Notes under the pieces: generated by a model
What the model saw: the letters and a program-made list of their open reading frames with translations, nothing else
What the model was told of the DNA's origin: nothing
Databases searched by the model: none
In this document: positions 1 through 9,542 of the stretch, in pieces
Layout: every line of letters starts with the position of its first letter
Numbering within the stretch: the first letter of the stretch is position 1
Program-made: the position numbers and the translations under genes
Source of the DNA: Lactobacillus gasseri ATCC 33323 = JCM 1131
GTDB taxonomy: Bacteria; Bacillota; Bacilli; Lactobacillales; Lactobacillaceae
Assembly (NCBI RefSeq): GCF_000014425.1
Contig: NC_008530.1
Span: 1,798,001-1,862,000 of the forward strand
Direction: 5' to 3'
DNA length: 64,000 nt

Positions 1-78
1 TGTATGTTTTAAAGTACATTGTGCCTAAATAATTTGTGAATTAGTATGTTAGTTTTGTTTCTAAATTATTTATTTTTA

Positions 79-1008
79 TTATTTTTCCAATCTTTTAATT
101 ATTTTGATTTTTATTTTGATTTTTTCGACTTCCTCTTGGTTTTTGACCATTTCCTTGCACGTTATCTCCACTATCTTTTCAAGCAGATACTGTTCAATCA
201 GCTGAACTACTTGTTTATTCTGCGGCAATGAAGAGTGCTGAGCATCCGCTCCAGTAACAGTCATTGTAGTATAGTGCTTTACTTGATTTTGGAAAATATA
301 TTTTCCTGCAGCCACACTACTTTCTGGCACTAATCCATCAGATTCATAATTTTGTCCACCTGATACAGAATACACATCTAAGTTCTCTGGTATTTTCTTT
401 CGATTTTTAATAAAATCATTTAGCATTTCCGTCTTATGATCAATATTACTTTCATTAAAGTTATACGGGGTACCTAAGGTCATTAATTTCTTGATACGAA
501 TTTCATCACTATAATCATCATAGTAATTTTCTAGCCAATAAGTCCAAATTAATCCCCCATTAGAATGACCAAAAGCCTTAAAATTATTAAATTTGTATTG
601 CTGACTAAGTTGCGCAAATGCTTCATCAAACCAACCAGCTTGTTTTTTGATATTAGCATAGCCATCATGATTGTTTTCAAAACCTACAACAATAAAGGGT
701 TCATTATCATTACGATTGATTTTTCCACTATATTTTAGCGTTCCATCTTTTTTAACCTGAATTTTCAGTAAACTATGCTTTTTAAAAGTACCTTTATTCA
801 GTAAATTAACTAATTCATTAAACCGTTCAGTCGTGGCACTAGAGCCGGGAATCATAATGACTGGTGACATTTGTGATTTTCGTCTCTCAGCTAAATCATG
901 ATTGGCACTTTTGATCCAGAAAAAAGTTGGAATGGACAAAACTATTAAAAAAATAAATGTTCCTAATAAAAGTAGGCGGTTTTTGGATACCTTTTTTCTA
1001 TTTAACAT
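79..1008 (-). CDS. DUF915-like membrane-anchored alpha/beta hydrolase
   Basis: Likely extracellular serine esterase/lipase of the DUF915 alpha/beta-hydrolase type; substrate unknown. An N-terminal membrane segment (about residues 11-31) acts as signal or anchor. Visible catalytic residues are the nucleophile Ser in GHSNGG, an Asp in ESDGLVP and a His in AQHSSLP. The tail after LIEQYLLE is a lysine-rich, low-complexity stretch with alternating K and I, which is unusual for the family. I start at the internal ATG at 1008 (protein begins MLNRKKV), because the longer frame from 1032 reaches well into the upstream EIIC gene. It still overlaps that gene by about 11 bp, suggesting translational coupling. 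Confidence 0.8.
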   Translation of the reverse strand: MLNRKKVSKNRLLLLGTFIFLIVLSIPTFFWIKSANHDLAERRKSQMSPVIMIPGSSATTERFNELVNLLNKGTFKKHSLLKIQVKKDGTLKYSGKINRNDNEPFIVVGFENNHDGYANIKKQAGWFDEAFAQLSQQYKFNNFKAFGHSNGGLIWTYWLENYYDDYSDEIRIKKLMTLGTPYNFNESNIDHKTEMLNDFIKNRKKIPENLDVYSVSGGQNYESDGLVPESSVAAGKYIFQNQVKHYTTMTVTGADAQHSSLPQNKQVVQLIEQYLLEKIVEITCKEMVKNQEEVEKIKIKIKIIKRLEK

Positions 1009-2317
1009 GTTTATACACCGCCTCCTCATCATTTAACAAATCAATTTCATCCTGGACATCCTTAGACATTTTAATGATCGGTAAATATAACAAAATATCT
1101 AAGGCAAATAGTAGCATTGAAAATACTAAAGCTTGCCACGTTCCATTTGTAGCAATAAAGGCTACTAAAGGGCCTGGTGTGCCAGATAAGACATTATAAG
1201 CTGAGGCAGGAACCAAATGAATTGCAATCATACTAGCAGCTAAAAGCATATTCATAACTGGTAAAACTACATATGGAAATAAGAATAGTGGATTAAGCAT
1301 AATCGGTATACCTAGAAAAGCACCCTGATTAGAACCAAATAATGTCGGTATAAAACTCCAACGTGCCACTCTAACAATGCTGCTTTTTTTAATAAAAATT
1401 AAAATACCAATTAATAAAACTAAAGTTAAGCCGCTCCCACCAAATCTTCCATAAGATTGATATAAAGAATTCCCCACATAAGGATTAGGTACATTCCAGC
1501 TTGAGCCATGAGTTAAAGCATAGTTCAGATTAGCAACATTGGTCGCACTATCGCTCCCTGCCGTCAAAGAAGCTAGCGGCTGACCAATTCCTAGCCAGTT
1601 AAGTAGTAGTGCTAGGAGTAATAAAGGAATAAATACTCCTAAGTTTAAATTGTTCTGACCTTGACTTTGAAAAAATTGATAAAAATTAGTCGCTACTACA
1701 CGCACATGAACCAAACTAGTTAAAATACCAACTATTAAGCCAATTACCCAAGTTGCAAGCATCGGACGGAAAGAATCAAAGGCTCTTTGCTTAATTTGCT
1801 GTGCGCTCTCTGTATGCCGATGGTGATATTCGACTCCTAAAAATCTAAAAATAAGCCCAGTACCAAATCCTATTAAAAGGGCGAATAAAAAGCTATTAAT
1901 ATTTAAAAAACGCCAATTAAAGGAAAGCTGAAAATCTCTCGTGTCCCTAAAACGATACGCGCACAAAAGCAAGGCTAACATTCCTGAAACTCCAGCCATT
2001 TGAGCATCTTTTTGATACAGACGAGCAGTATATTGAGCTGAAAAATAAGCGGTAAACAAACCAAAAGTGCCAAATATTACACTGGTAACGCCTTGACAAG
2101 AATACCATGCCGCATTAAATAAATGGTCAGGCAACCATTTATCAAAATAGAAAATATTTGATATTAAACTTGTAGGTGAAAAAACACTCTGCCATAAAAA
2201 TTGGAAAATACTACCGACAACAGCTAAAGGCATTAACATCATCAAAGTTCGATCTGCCACTCTAAAAAATGCTAGTCTCCGAAGTCGAACGATAGTTTTA
2301 AAAATTACTTTCTCCAT
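998..2317 (-). CDS. PTS sugar transporter subunit IIC, Lac/cellobiose family
   Basis: Membrane permease of a phosphotransferase system; about ten hydrophobic segments over 439 residues, the usual length for a stand-alone EIIC of the lactose/N,N'-diacetylchitobiose/beta-glucoside family. The family-typical stretch IPIMLNPLFLFPYVVLPV followed by an SGTPGP-containing segment is visible. No EIIA or EIIB is encoded nearby, so it must borrow these from elsewhere in the genome. It overlaps the downstream hydrolase gene, so the two are probably one transcript. Sugar specificity cannot be read from the sequence. Confidence 0.85.
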   Translation of the reverse strand: MEKVIFKTIVRLRRLAFFRVADRTLMMLMPLAVVGSIFQFLWQSVFSPTSLISNIFYFDKWLPDHLFNAAWYSCQGVTSVIFGTFGLFTAYFSAQYTARLYQKDAQMAGVSGMLALLLCAYRFRDTRDFQLSFNWRFLNINSFLFALLIGFGTGLIFRFLGVEYHHRHTESAQQIKQRAFDSFRPMLATWVIGLIVGILTSLVHVRVVATNFYQFFQSQGQNNLNLGVFIPLLLLALLLNWLGIGQPLASLTAGSDSATNVANLNYALTHGSSWNVPNPYVGNSLYQSYGRFGGSGLTLVLLIGILIFIKKSSIVRVARWSFIPTLFGSNQGAFLGIPIMLNPLFLFPYVVLPVMNMLLAASMIAIHLVPASAYNVLSGTPGPLVAFIATNGTWQALVFSMLLFALDILLYLPIIKMSKDVQDEIDLLNDEEAVYKHVK

Positions 2318-2484
2318 ATTTCACTAATCCTTAGTCCTTTAAGTCTATCCTTTAGTTTAAATTAAATATAGAAAGAAACCTATCATTTTTCATTAAAATA
2401 TCGCAAAAAATACAAAATTTAGGAATCATTGATTTAAGAGAGAACATGATATAATGATGAAGAAGATAACAAGGGAGAAAAATT

Positions 2485-2721
2485 ATGGCTAAACGAAGTT
2501 TTTCTATTAATGATGAAACTGACCGTCTACTCAATTACTACCTAAATCACTCTGAAAAAGATTGGGACTCAGTAATTAATGAAGCAATTAAATATTACAT
2601 TTGCGATCATTTAACACAAAAGCAAGTCCATGAGGCAATGAAGCATACAGGAAAGGATGCTTTTCCAGCAGATGAAGTTCTTCGTAACTTTAATAGCAGC
2701 TGGATGAATGGTGATGCTTAA
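2485..2721 (+). CDS. Small ribbon-helix-helix-like protein
   Basis: 78-residue protein. The N-terminal pattern KRSFSINDETDRLLNYYL looks like a ribbon-helix-helix strand plus first helix, as in antitoxins and small transcription factors; the family is not certain. A GGGAG site precedes the ATG. No toxin-like partner follows: the next gene is an MFS transporter beyond a terminator. It is transcribed divergently from the EIIC gene and could regulate it, which is inference only. Confidence 0.6.
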   Translation: MAKRSFSINDETDRLLNYYLNHSEKDWDSVINEAIKYYICDHLTQKQVHEAMKHTGKDAFPADEVLRNFNSSWMNGDA

Positions 2722-2774
2722 TATCGATTGCATAAAAGACTATCTTAGGTCAAAATGAAAGTAGCATTATTAAA

Positions 2775-2804
2775 AAGAAGCTGACAATTGTCAGCTTCTT
2801 TTTA
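2775..2804 (+). terminator. Rho-independent terminator after RHH gene
   Basis: Perfect stem AAGAAGCTGACA / TGTCAGCTTCTT with almost no loop, followed by a T run; separates the RHH-like gene from the MFS gene. Confidence 0.85.
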
Positions 2805-2838
2805 TACGATAAATCTTAATTTAAAAGGAGGAACACAC

Positions 2839-4038
2839 ATGTTAAAAAAGCATGCGCTAGACCCTATTAAGTTAATTTGGCTATTTGCTGGTTCTCTAAT
2901 CATCAATACTGGCGTTAGTTTTATTTGGCCACTAACTACAATTTATATTCACAATTATCTTCACGAAACGCTCACTATAGCTGGGATTGTATTATTTATT
3001 AACTCCGCTTTTACAATGGTAGGAAATGCACTAGGTGGTTTTTTATTTGATAAGTGGCATCCATATCAAACACTTTTAACTGGCGTAAGCATTTCTACAT
3101 TATCCACTTTCTTATTGGTCCTCTTTCATGGCTGGCCAGCCTATCCAATCTTGTTAATTACTTTAGGGTTAGGTAATGGGATCGTAGTTACTGGTTTAAA
3201 TTCTATTGCGACTCTAATTAGGAGTCGAAATGCTTCTTATGTTTTTAACGTTTTATATTTCACACAAAACTTGGGACTAGTCTTTGGCTCGTTAATGGTT
3301 GGATTTATTTTACCCTTCGGCATTACTTATATTTTCCTACTTGCCTTTATTATGTTTGCATTTTTAAGTATCGTAGTCTTTCTTGAATATCGCGGTTTAA
3401 ATCAGGCTCATGCTGCTAAAGGTAAAAAAGTAGCTGAATCAGAATATCAAGAACAGATTCCCTATGGTGCAAAAAAAGCTATTTTTTCTATCTTAGTTTG
3501 TGTTCTAGCAGCTTGGATTGCATATGAACAATGGAACTCAAACATTTCTTCCTACATGTTAGGCTTACATATGAGTGTACGTTTATACAGTTTGCTTTGG
3601 ACTTTAAATGCTGTTTTAATCGTACTCATTCAGCCTCTTTTAACTTACTTCGACGATTGGCTAACCCAGCACTTACACGGTCGTTTATATATTGGTTTCA
3701 GTTTATTTGGATTAGCTTTCTTATTGCTAATCGGGGCAAGTCACTATTTTAGCTTTGTCTTAGCTATGGCTGTCCTGACTTGTGGTGAAATTTTAGCCTT
3801 TCCTGCTGTTTCCACTTTCGTTAATGATCGGGCCACTAATAAAGATAAGGGAAAATATCAAGGAATTGTTCAATCAATTACTTCAGCTGGTCGTGCTTTA
3901 GGGCCACTAATTGGTGCCTTAGTAATCGATAATTTTTCCTACTTGGTTTTATTTATCTTTTGTACCATTTTAGTTTTAATTTCCGTTCTTCTATTTGCAC
4001 TGATTAATGCTTATAACAAGAAAAAGATCGCTAAATAG
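2839..4038 (+). CDS. MFS multidrug-type transporter
   Basis: Twelve-helix major facilitator superfamily permease, 399 residues. The loop after helix 2 (GNALGGFLFDKWHP) matches the MFS motif A region. I chose the ATG at 2839 (MLKKHALDPIKL) because AAAGGAGG lies 7-12 bases upstream; the longer frame from 2788 runs through the preceding terminator. Overall pattern is that of drug/proton antiporters such as the YttB/MDR group, but the substrate is unknown. It stands alone, with terminators on both sides. Confidence 0.85.
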   Translation: MLKKHALDPIKLIWLFAGSLIINTGVSFIWPLTTIYIHNYLHETLTIAGIVLFINSAFTMVGNALGGFLFDKWHPYQTLLTGVSISTLSTFLLVLFHGWPAYPILLITLGLGNGIVVTGLNSIATLIRSRNASYVFNVLYFTQNLGLVFGSLMVGFILPFGITYIFLLAFIMFAFLSIVVFLEYRGLNQAHAAKGKKVAESEYQEQIPYGAKKAIFSILVCVLAAWIAYEQWNSNISSYMLGLHMSVRLYSLLWTLNAVLIVLIQPLLTYFDDWLTQHLHGRLYIGFSLFGLAFLLLIGASHYFSFVLAMAVLTCGEILAFPAVSTFVNDRATNKDKGKYQGIVQSITSAGRALGPLIGALVIDNFSYLVLFIFCTILVLISVLLFALINAYNKKKIAK

Positions 4039-4052
4039 CGATCTTTTATTTT
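4021..4052 (+). terminator. Terminator overlapping the MFS stop codon
   Basis: AAAAGATCGC / GCGATCTTTT stem whose loop contains the TAA stop codon, followed by a T-rich tail. Confidence 0.8.
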
Positions 4053-4067
4053 ATCTATTTTACAAGA

Positions 4068-4186
4068 AAAGCCTAATTCCACCAACATCGGAATCAGGCT
4101 CACACAGTGTTAGGTACCGTTATTCTGACCAAATAAAAAGCTACGTTTTCGCTACCGTAGAAAACGCACTTTGTTACAACGGTACA
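4068..4186. other. Intergenic segment with nested inverted repeats
   Basis: Gene-free stretch. It holds GCCTAATTCC / GGAATCAGGC (4071-4099), an outer pair GTACCGTT (4114-4121) / AACGGTAC (4178-4185), and between these CGTTTTC / GAAAACG, competing with CTACG / CGTAG. No convincing coding frame. It could be a small structured RNA or a remnant element; I recognise no family. Confidence 0.35.
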
Positions 4187-4243
4187 GGTAAATATTAGCA
4201 CAGCAATCATACTTGCACAACCAGTTTTAGCGATGCTTAAATA

Positions 4244-4278
4244 GCAAAAAAAGAGATGGAAAACATGTTTCCATCTCT
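4244..4278 (-). terminator. Terminator of the dlt operon
   Basis: On the minus strand, AGAGATGGAAAC / GTTTTCCATCTCT followed by seven T; it overlaps the stop codon of the last ORF of the dlt transcript. Confidence 0.85.
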
Positions 4279-5203
4279 ATGAAGCAGCCTTTATCAGATT
4301 TTCCATAAGATCATTACACATCTGTCTTACCTTAAAATAATCCTTAACCGGATAATTAGACTGAATCACTAATACATCCCTTGTATCATTAGAAATTCGA
4401 TAGTACGTTGTGTAACCATCTCCAGAGCCATTTGAAGAATGAAAATCAGGGAAATTGTAAAAACCAGCATTATACTTAGCAGGATCGGCAGGAGTGTATA
4501 CTTTTTGCACTGAAGAAGGTTTGATTATTTCTCCATTTAAAATAGCACTAGTAGCTCGATACAAGTCTTTATTGGACATTACCAAACATCCTGCTCCTAA
4601 GTCTCCATGCACCTTATCAGCTGAGATAAAGTGCGGTACTAAATATCCTTGGGAACTCTTGGTATAAGGGATTGCAACCTTAATTTGCTTATTCTTAGGA
4701 ATATCCCAATAAAATTCAGTTTCAGACAGACCTAGTTTTTTAATATAGGTATCTTTCACAAGGCTTTCATAAGTACGATGAGTTACTTTTTCTAAAATAC
4801 CTGACAGCAAAATATAATTAATTGATGAATAGACGCGTTGATTATAGTGTCGTTTATCAAAAATCACATTGTGCTTGATGTCATATTTAATCCCTGCTTG
4901 GTTGTTTTTGAAGACAGGAGTCCCGTAATTCGACTCATCTTTTCCGCGTAAACCAGCCTCCATAGTTAGAAGCTGCTCAATCGTTATTTGATTAGCATGC
5001 GGGACTTGAGGATAAAATTTTGATAATTTATCACTAAGCTTAAGCTTTTTTCGCTCAACCTGTTTCATGACCAAAGTACCAGTAAAAACTTTATTGACTG
5101 AATTAATAAAAAAAGCAGTCTTTGGTGTATTACGGACTTTTTTACTGATATTGGCATAGCCAGTTGACTCATTGAGAATTACTTTATTATTCTTAATCGC
5201 CAA
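4277..5203 (-). CDS. Serine hydrolase (beta-lactamase/PBP-like), possible frameshift extension of DltD
   Basis: Serine beta-lactamase-like (class C / DD-peptidase fold) domain. The SxxK motif is SVNK at residues 35-38; the second motif is YSSINY; the third, KTG-like motif near NGSGDGY is degenerate. The only start is TTG at 5203, with no good ribosome binding site. There is no signal peptide, although relatives are usually extracytoplasmic. The frame stays open upstream without a start codon as far as the A9 tract at the end of dltD; a -1 shift there would encode [20 protein letters not shown] and supply the missing domain edge plus DltD's membrane anchor. Alternatives: weak TTG initiation, a decayed gene, or a homopolymer sequencing error. 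Confidence 0.65.
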   Translation of the reverse strand: MAIKNNKVILNESTGYANISKKVRNTPKTAFFINSVNKVFTGTLVMKQVERKKLKLSDKLSKFYPQVPHANQITIEQLLTMEAGLRGKDESNYGTPVFKNNQAGIKYDIKHNVIFDKRHYNQRVYSSINYILLSGILEKVTHRTYESLVKDTYIKKLGLSETEFYWDIPKNKQIKVAIPYTKSSQGYLVPHFISADKVHGDLGAGCLVMSNKDLYRATSAILNGEIIKPSSVQKVYTPADPAKYNAGFYNFPDFHSSNGSGDGYTTYYRISNDTRDVLVIQSNYPVKDYFKVRQMCNDLMENLIKAAS

Positions 5204-5229
5204 GACGTTACCAATAATCCCTGCCTGTG

Positions 5230-6531
5230 CTAGTTTTTTTTTATATCTGCCGCTGCCTTACTTTTAGTACTTGGCATTTTTACGTCAGATTTATTACCCC
5301 AAGCTTTAGTGAAGTAGTAACTATCAAGTTTGTAATTAACTGGATGATTCTTTTCTTCCATAAATGGCTTCACGTATTGATCTACTTTTAGCCAGCCATT
5401 CCAGCCGAGGTGAATCGTATCTTCCATGAAGAATTTCTTTCCACCATCTTTTGATAAATCAGCAATATTGTTAAAGCCTTGAGAGGTAAGTTGTTTAGTA
5501 ATTTTAGCAACGCACTCTTGATACATTGTTTGAGACAAGCCGGTGTACTTAGCCCATTTTTCATTAACAGGTGGGATAATAAACAAAACATTCACATGTT
5601 CATGAGCTAACTCATTTAATACTAATTCAAAGTCAGCATATTCTGGTGACTTAGTGTAGTCAAAGCTTCTTTGGGAATTCTTTAACTTCTTTAAGTGCTT
5701 ATTATTTAGCTTCTTATCAAAGAAACCATTAGAAATACCGAATTTATTGTTAGTAGTACCTTGCTTACCTTGTTCATTAGCGAATTGACGCAAATTATCA
5801 TATGCGTAAGTACCCGGTAATTTACCAGCTTCTTTTTGAATCTTAGGAATATTATTAGTCATCCCTATCGAAGAAAAGAAGTTATCCTCATTAGCTAGCA
5901 TCCGACGTCTAGCTTTCAAATATAGGGTTTGATACTTAGACAATTTCTGTCCTGAAGCTAATGTCATTAAAGCATACTTCGTAGTTTCACTAGCAGTTCC
6001 AGCAGGCATATCTAATAGCCGTCTTGCAGCGTAGCGCGTAGCAACGCTATCTTTAGCACCTAAAATCCAGTCAACAGCTTGAAGCTGAGAAAAGTACATG
6101 CCAAAAGCAGCTGGATTTTGTCCCTGCTTAGTAAACCACTGCGGAGAAATAATAAATACAGCCTTCTTGTTAGAAAGTTGATTTACTGTTTCCTGCATAG
6201 TGAAAAAGTGGGTTAATGATTGACTTCCCGGTCCTCCTAATAAGAAAGGTCGATAATTTCTCTTATATTTATAAGCTAAAACACTTGGGTGCAAAGCATC
6301 CATTCTTGACAATTCACTAGAGCCATAAAATGGAACATAGCCTTTTTCAAAAGCCGCTTGCTTAATTGATTGCCCCTTGAAAACAGTCTGAGATTGTGAA
6401 ACTGAAGCTTTAAATAAGGCATTATCCGACTTTTCACCATTTTGCCATGGAATCAAAAATAAGATCACTAGCAAAATGAAAGCACAAAGAACTGGGCCAA
6501 AAATCTGCCACAGTTTGCGTTTATTACTCAT
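5230..6531 (-). CDS. dltD: D-alanyl-lipoteichoic acid biosynthesis protein DltD
   Basis: Membrane-anchored enzyme that moves D-alanine onto teichoic acid outside the cell. Residues about 9-29 form the N-terminal membrane anchor. The SGNH-like catalytic set is visible: GSSE at residues 70-73 and DTIH at 371-374. 433 residues is normal for the family. Its ATG overlaps the end of dltC by 8 bases (coupling). The 3' end reads ATA AAA AAA AAC TAG, i.e. an A9 tract containing the classical -1 slippery heptamer A AAA AAC directly before the stop, and the -1 frame continues into the downstream serine hydrolase. Confidence 0.95.
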   Translation of the reverse strand: MSNKRKLWQIFGPVLCAFILLVILFLIPWQNGEKSDNALFKASVSQSQTVFKGQSIKQAAFEKGYVPFYGSSELSRMDALHPSVLAYKYKRNYRPFLLGGPGSQSLTHFFTMQETVNQLSNKKAVFIISPQWFTKQGQNPAAFGMYFSQLQAVDWILGAKDSVATRYAARRLLDMPAGTASETTKYALMTLASGQKLSKYQTLYLKARRRMLANEDNFFSSIGMTNNIPKIQKEAGKLPGTYAYDNLRQFANEQGKQGTTNNKFGISNGFFDKKLNNKHLKKLKNSQRSFDYTKSPEYADFELVLNELAHEHVNVLFIIPPVNEKWAKYTGLSQTMYQECVAKITKQLTSQGFNNIADLSKDGGKKFFMEDTIHLGWNGWLKVDQYVKPFMEEKNHPVNYKLDSYYFTKAWGNKSDVKMPSTKSKAAADIKKN

Positions 6532-6763
6532 TTCTTAAGCTTTCTACCTTTGCAATGATTTTATTTGGAGTATCCCAATCTTCACGGTGAAATTCTGAAA
6601 CTGGTGCAGTAACACCACATTTATCCTGCAATTCAAGTAACATTTGAACAGTTGCCATGGAATCTAACAAACCATTTTCAAAAATGTTTTCATCCATTTG
6701 ATCACTTAAATCTTCACCAGTTAATTCATTTAAAATATCTAAAACAGCTTGCTTTGTATCCAT
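6524..6763 (-). CDS. dltC: D-alanine carrier protein DltC
   Basis: 79-residue acyl-carrier-like protein that accepts D-alanine from DltA on a phosphopantetheine arm. The modified serine is Ser35 in GLLDSM. Located between dltB and dltD in the canonical order, overlapping dltD. Confidence 0.96.
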   Translation of the reverse strand: MDTKQAVLDILNELTGEDLSDQMDENIFENGLLDSMATVQMLLELQDKCGVTAPVSEFHREDWDTPNKIIAKVESLRNE

Positions 6764-6793
6764 AATTAAGAAAATCCTTTCAAAAATAATAAA

Positions 6794-8017
6794 TTACTTC
6801 CAGCCAAACCATAATGTACTCAAGAAACCTGAGAAAATTAGGAAACTGAAACAAACAACATTAAATGTTAAGAAGATCGCAAACCACTGGGTAAACTTAT
6901 TATGTGGAATTTGCTTACGGTGCTTACGCTTAAATCTTAGCCAAATATCATTAATGATAATTGCCAAAGCATGGTAAATACCATATACGATATAGTACCA
7001 CGTTAAGCCATGCCAGAAGCCCATAATTAAGAAATCTACTAAATATGCGACTTGCGATAATCTAATTCTATTCTTTACCAATTTATGCTTCATTGCAAAG
7101 AATGTAAAACGCATAAAGATAAAGTCACGGAACCAGAACGACAGAGTCATGTGCCATCTATTCCAGAAATCTTTAATATTTTGAGAAATAAATGGTTTAT
7201 TAAAGTTCATCGGAGTTCTAATTCCCATGAAATATGAAGTACCAACAGCAAATAAAGAATATCCCGCAAAGTCAAAGAAAAGGTACATACTGTAGCAGTA
7301 CATATAACCAAGAAGAGCCCAAGATAAACGTAGACCACCATTGGCTTGACCATAAAACAGTGCATCTTTAGCTAATTGCGGCAACCATAAGGTACCAAAG
7401 ATATAGCCAATAATAAATTTATACAAAAATCCTTGGAAAATATATCTTGTCCCAAATTTTAGGTTTTCAATATATTTGTCTCGCTCTGGTGCCTTATCAT
7501 AGTCTTCCTTAAATCTCCGATAACGATCAATAGGACCCGAAGAAATAGTTGGGAAGAAGAGCAGGAATCTTGCATATGTAATTGGATCGACTTTTTTAAT
7601 AGTTTTATCGCGAAGTTCCATAATAACTTGCACTGTCTTAAAAGTTAAATATGAAATTCCGAAGAACCCAATTAAATCAGCAGTCTTATTGTGTGCTAAA
7701 GGCGCAATCTTTACTGCTGCTAAAGGTAAAATTGCCAGGATAACGGCTAAACAAAAAACAGAGGTTTTATTCTTTCCAGAATTAACATATTTTTGATAAG
7801 CAAAAGTAATTAAAAATTGGAAAATAATATATCCAATCAGTTGAACTCCCTGTATCCAGTCTTTACCATTAAACATCAAAAACAAAAATAGTAATGAAAC
7901 GAAAGCTTCATAAGTCTTAAAGCGCCGACCATGATACAAACCAATAATTAATGGCAACAGCGCAATAAAAAGAATGACGAAGTAACGCGGATTACTATAT
8001 GGCTGAATGTTGATCAC
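6794..8017 (-). CDS. dltB: D-alanyl transfer MBOAT protein DltB
   Basis: Polytopic membrane O-acyltransferase (MBOAT) that passes D-alanine from DltC across the membrane. 407 residues with the conserved MBOAT histidine at about residue 336 in FWHGLTWYY, and the FWNRWHMTLS segment typical of the fold. Start overlaps the dltA stop (8014-8017), indicating coupling. Confidence 0.95.
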   Translation of the reverse strand: MINIQPYSNPRYFVILFIALLPLIIGLYHGRRFKTYEAFVSLLFLFLMFNGKDWIQGVQLIGYIIFQFLITFAYQKYVNSGKNKTSVFCLAVILAILPLAAVKIAPLAHNKTADLIGFFGISYLTFKTVQVIMELRDKTIKKVDPITYARFLLFFPTISSGPIDRYRRFKEDYDKAPERDKYIENLKFGTRYIFQGFLYKFIIGYIFGTLWLPQLAKDALFYGQANGGLRLSWALLGYMYCYSMYLFFDFAGYSLFAVGTSYFMGIRTPMNFNKPFISQNIKDFWNRWHMTLSFWFRDFIFMRFTFFAMKHKLVKNRIRLSQVAYLVDFLIMGFWHGLTWYYIVYGIYHALAIIINDIWLRFKRKHRKQIPHNKFTQWFAIFLTFNVVCFSFLIFSGFLSTLWFGWK

Positions 8018-9522
8018 GCGTTATTTACCTCCTTAATTACTTGTTTAATATCTACCTTACCGTTTTGAGAAATTGGCATTTCATCACGGTAGATAAAGCG
8101 TTGAGGAAGCATGTATGGCATAATATCTTGACTTAAAGACTCACGTAACTTTTTAGTCAATTCAGCATCATCGTACTTTTCTCGTACTCCATCAGCTAAT
8201 TCAACTACAGCCACTAATTGTTGAACCTTATGTTCTTTATTGTATTTAGGAGCAACAACGCCATAACGTACTAATGGATTCTTAGCAAGATAGAAGTTAA
8301 TTTCTTCTAGCTCAATTCGGTAACCATTGAACTTAACTTGGAAATCAATTCTTCCGCGATAAAAGAGCATATTGCCATCTAAAAATCCTAAGTCCCCAGT
8401 ACGGTAACTTGCATGCTCTCTATCTTTAAAGAAAGCAGCCTTAGTCTTTTCTGGATTATTTAAATATCCTTTTGAAACACTAGGTCCTTCAATAATAACT
8501 TCGCCTTGATCCTTTTCTTCACCTTTTGAAGTATCAATTGAAATTTTAGTATCTTCTTTAGAAACCCCAATTGGTAATCGATCATACTTATTCAAAACAT
8601 CATCAGTAATTTCTACTTGAGTAACAGCAACAGTTGTTTCTGTAGGACCGTAAGTGTTGAAAATATGGCTATCTGGGAATTTCATCTTAAGCATTTTAGC
8701 TGTCTTATGACTTAATTCTTCACCGCAGAATAGAAAATGTGTTAATTCCGGATGGTGCTTTGCATCAAAAGTTGGATCCAAAAAGCTCATCTCTACAAAT
8801 GATGGTGTTGAAACCCAAACGTTAAATTTTAATTGTGGCAAAGTCTTAAATAACTGACCTAAATTCTCAGTTACATCATGAGGTAATACTACTAGCTTGC
8901 CGCCTGCAGTTAAAGCAGGATATAGGCTCATAACAGATAAGTCAAAAGAATACGGAGCTTGTGCTAAAAAACTAGGTTGATCTGGAAGTGAAAAGTCATT
9001 TAACTCCCAATTTACAAAGCTCAGTAAATTATCATGACTAATTTGCACACCTTTAGGTTTACCGGTAGTACCTGAAGTAAAGATAATATAGAAGTTATCA
9101 TCCCCACTTACAAATTTACTTTGATCAACCGCTGTGTGATTATTAGAAACTTCCTCAGGAGTTAAAACTTTGATATTTTCCATTTCAATTGGAAGCTTAT
9201 CAATTGCAATTACCAATGGAGATTCAGAAACCTCTTGAATCATTAACAAACGTTCACTATTAGAATAGCTAGCAATCGGAATATAAGCATGTCCCGCTTT
9301 TACAGCACCAAGAAAACTGGCAATCATTTCAAAGGTTTGACCACCCCAAATCATTACTGGGGCTTTTTCAGGAAGATCTAATTCGCTAATCTTAGCTGCA
9401 TATGCATCTGAGCGAGCTTTCAAGTCTCCATAAGTATTAGTTTCGCCAAGATAATCATAGGCGATTCGGTTTGGATCTTCAGTAGCAATTTGATCGATTG
9501 TCTTGATTACATCTTTAATCAT
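8014..9522 (-). CDS. dltA: D-alanine--D-alanyl carrier protein ligase DltA
   Basis: Adenylation enzyme that activates D-alanine with ATP and loads it on DltC. 502 residues; the P-loop-like core TSGTTGKPKG lies at 149-158, the GYRIELEEI hinge follows RIDFQVKFN, and the conserved C-terminal lysine is in SQNGKVD (about 489). A GAAAGGG site precedes the ATG. Second gene of the dlt transcript, directly after dltX. Confidence 0.96.
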   Translation of the reverse strand: MIKDVIKTIDQIATEDPNRIAYDYLGETNTYGDLKARSDAYAAKISELDLPEKAPVMIWGGQTFEMIASFLGAVKAGHAYIPIASYSNSERLLMIQEVSESPLVIAIDKLPIEMENIKVLTPEEVSNNHTAVDQSKFVSGDDNFYIIFTSGTTGKPKGVQISHDNLLSFVNWELNDFSLPDQPSFLAQAPYSFDLSVMSLYPALTAGGKLVVLPHDVTENLGQLFKTLPQLKFNVWVSTPSFVEMSFLDPTFDAKHHPELTHFLFCGEELSHKTAKMLKMKFPDSHIFNTYGPTETTVAVTQVEITDDVLNKYDRLPIGVSKEDTKISIDTSKGEEKDQGEVIIEGPSVSKGYLNNPEKTKAAFFKDREHASYRTGDLGFLDGNMLFYRGRIDFQVKFNGYRIELEEINFYLAKNPLVRYGVVAPKYNKEHKVQQLVAVVELADGVREKYDDAELTKKLRESLSQDIMPYMLPQRFIYRDEMPISQNGKVDIKQVIKEVNNA

Positions 9523-9542
9523 TTAATGCGACCCTTTCAGTT

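Noticed and set aside
46-231. 61-residue plus-strand frame, very rich in F and L
   Set aside because: Antisense to the 3' end of the hydrolase gene; composition is that of reverse-complemented lysine/asparagine codons and there is no ribosome binding site.
4007-4198. 63-residue plus-strand frame over the intergenic hairpins
   Set aside because: No start signal, overlaps the MFS stop and terminator, and its sequence follows the inverted repeats.
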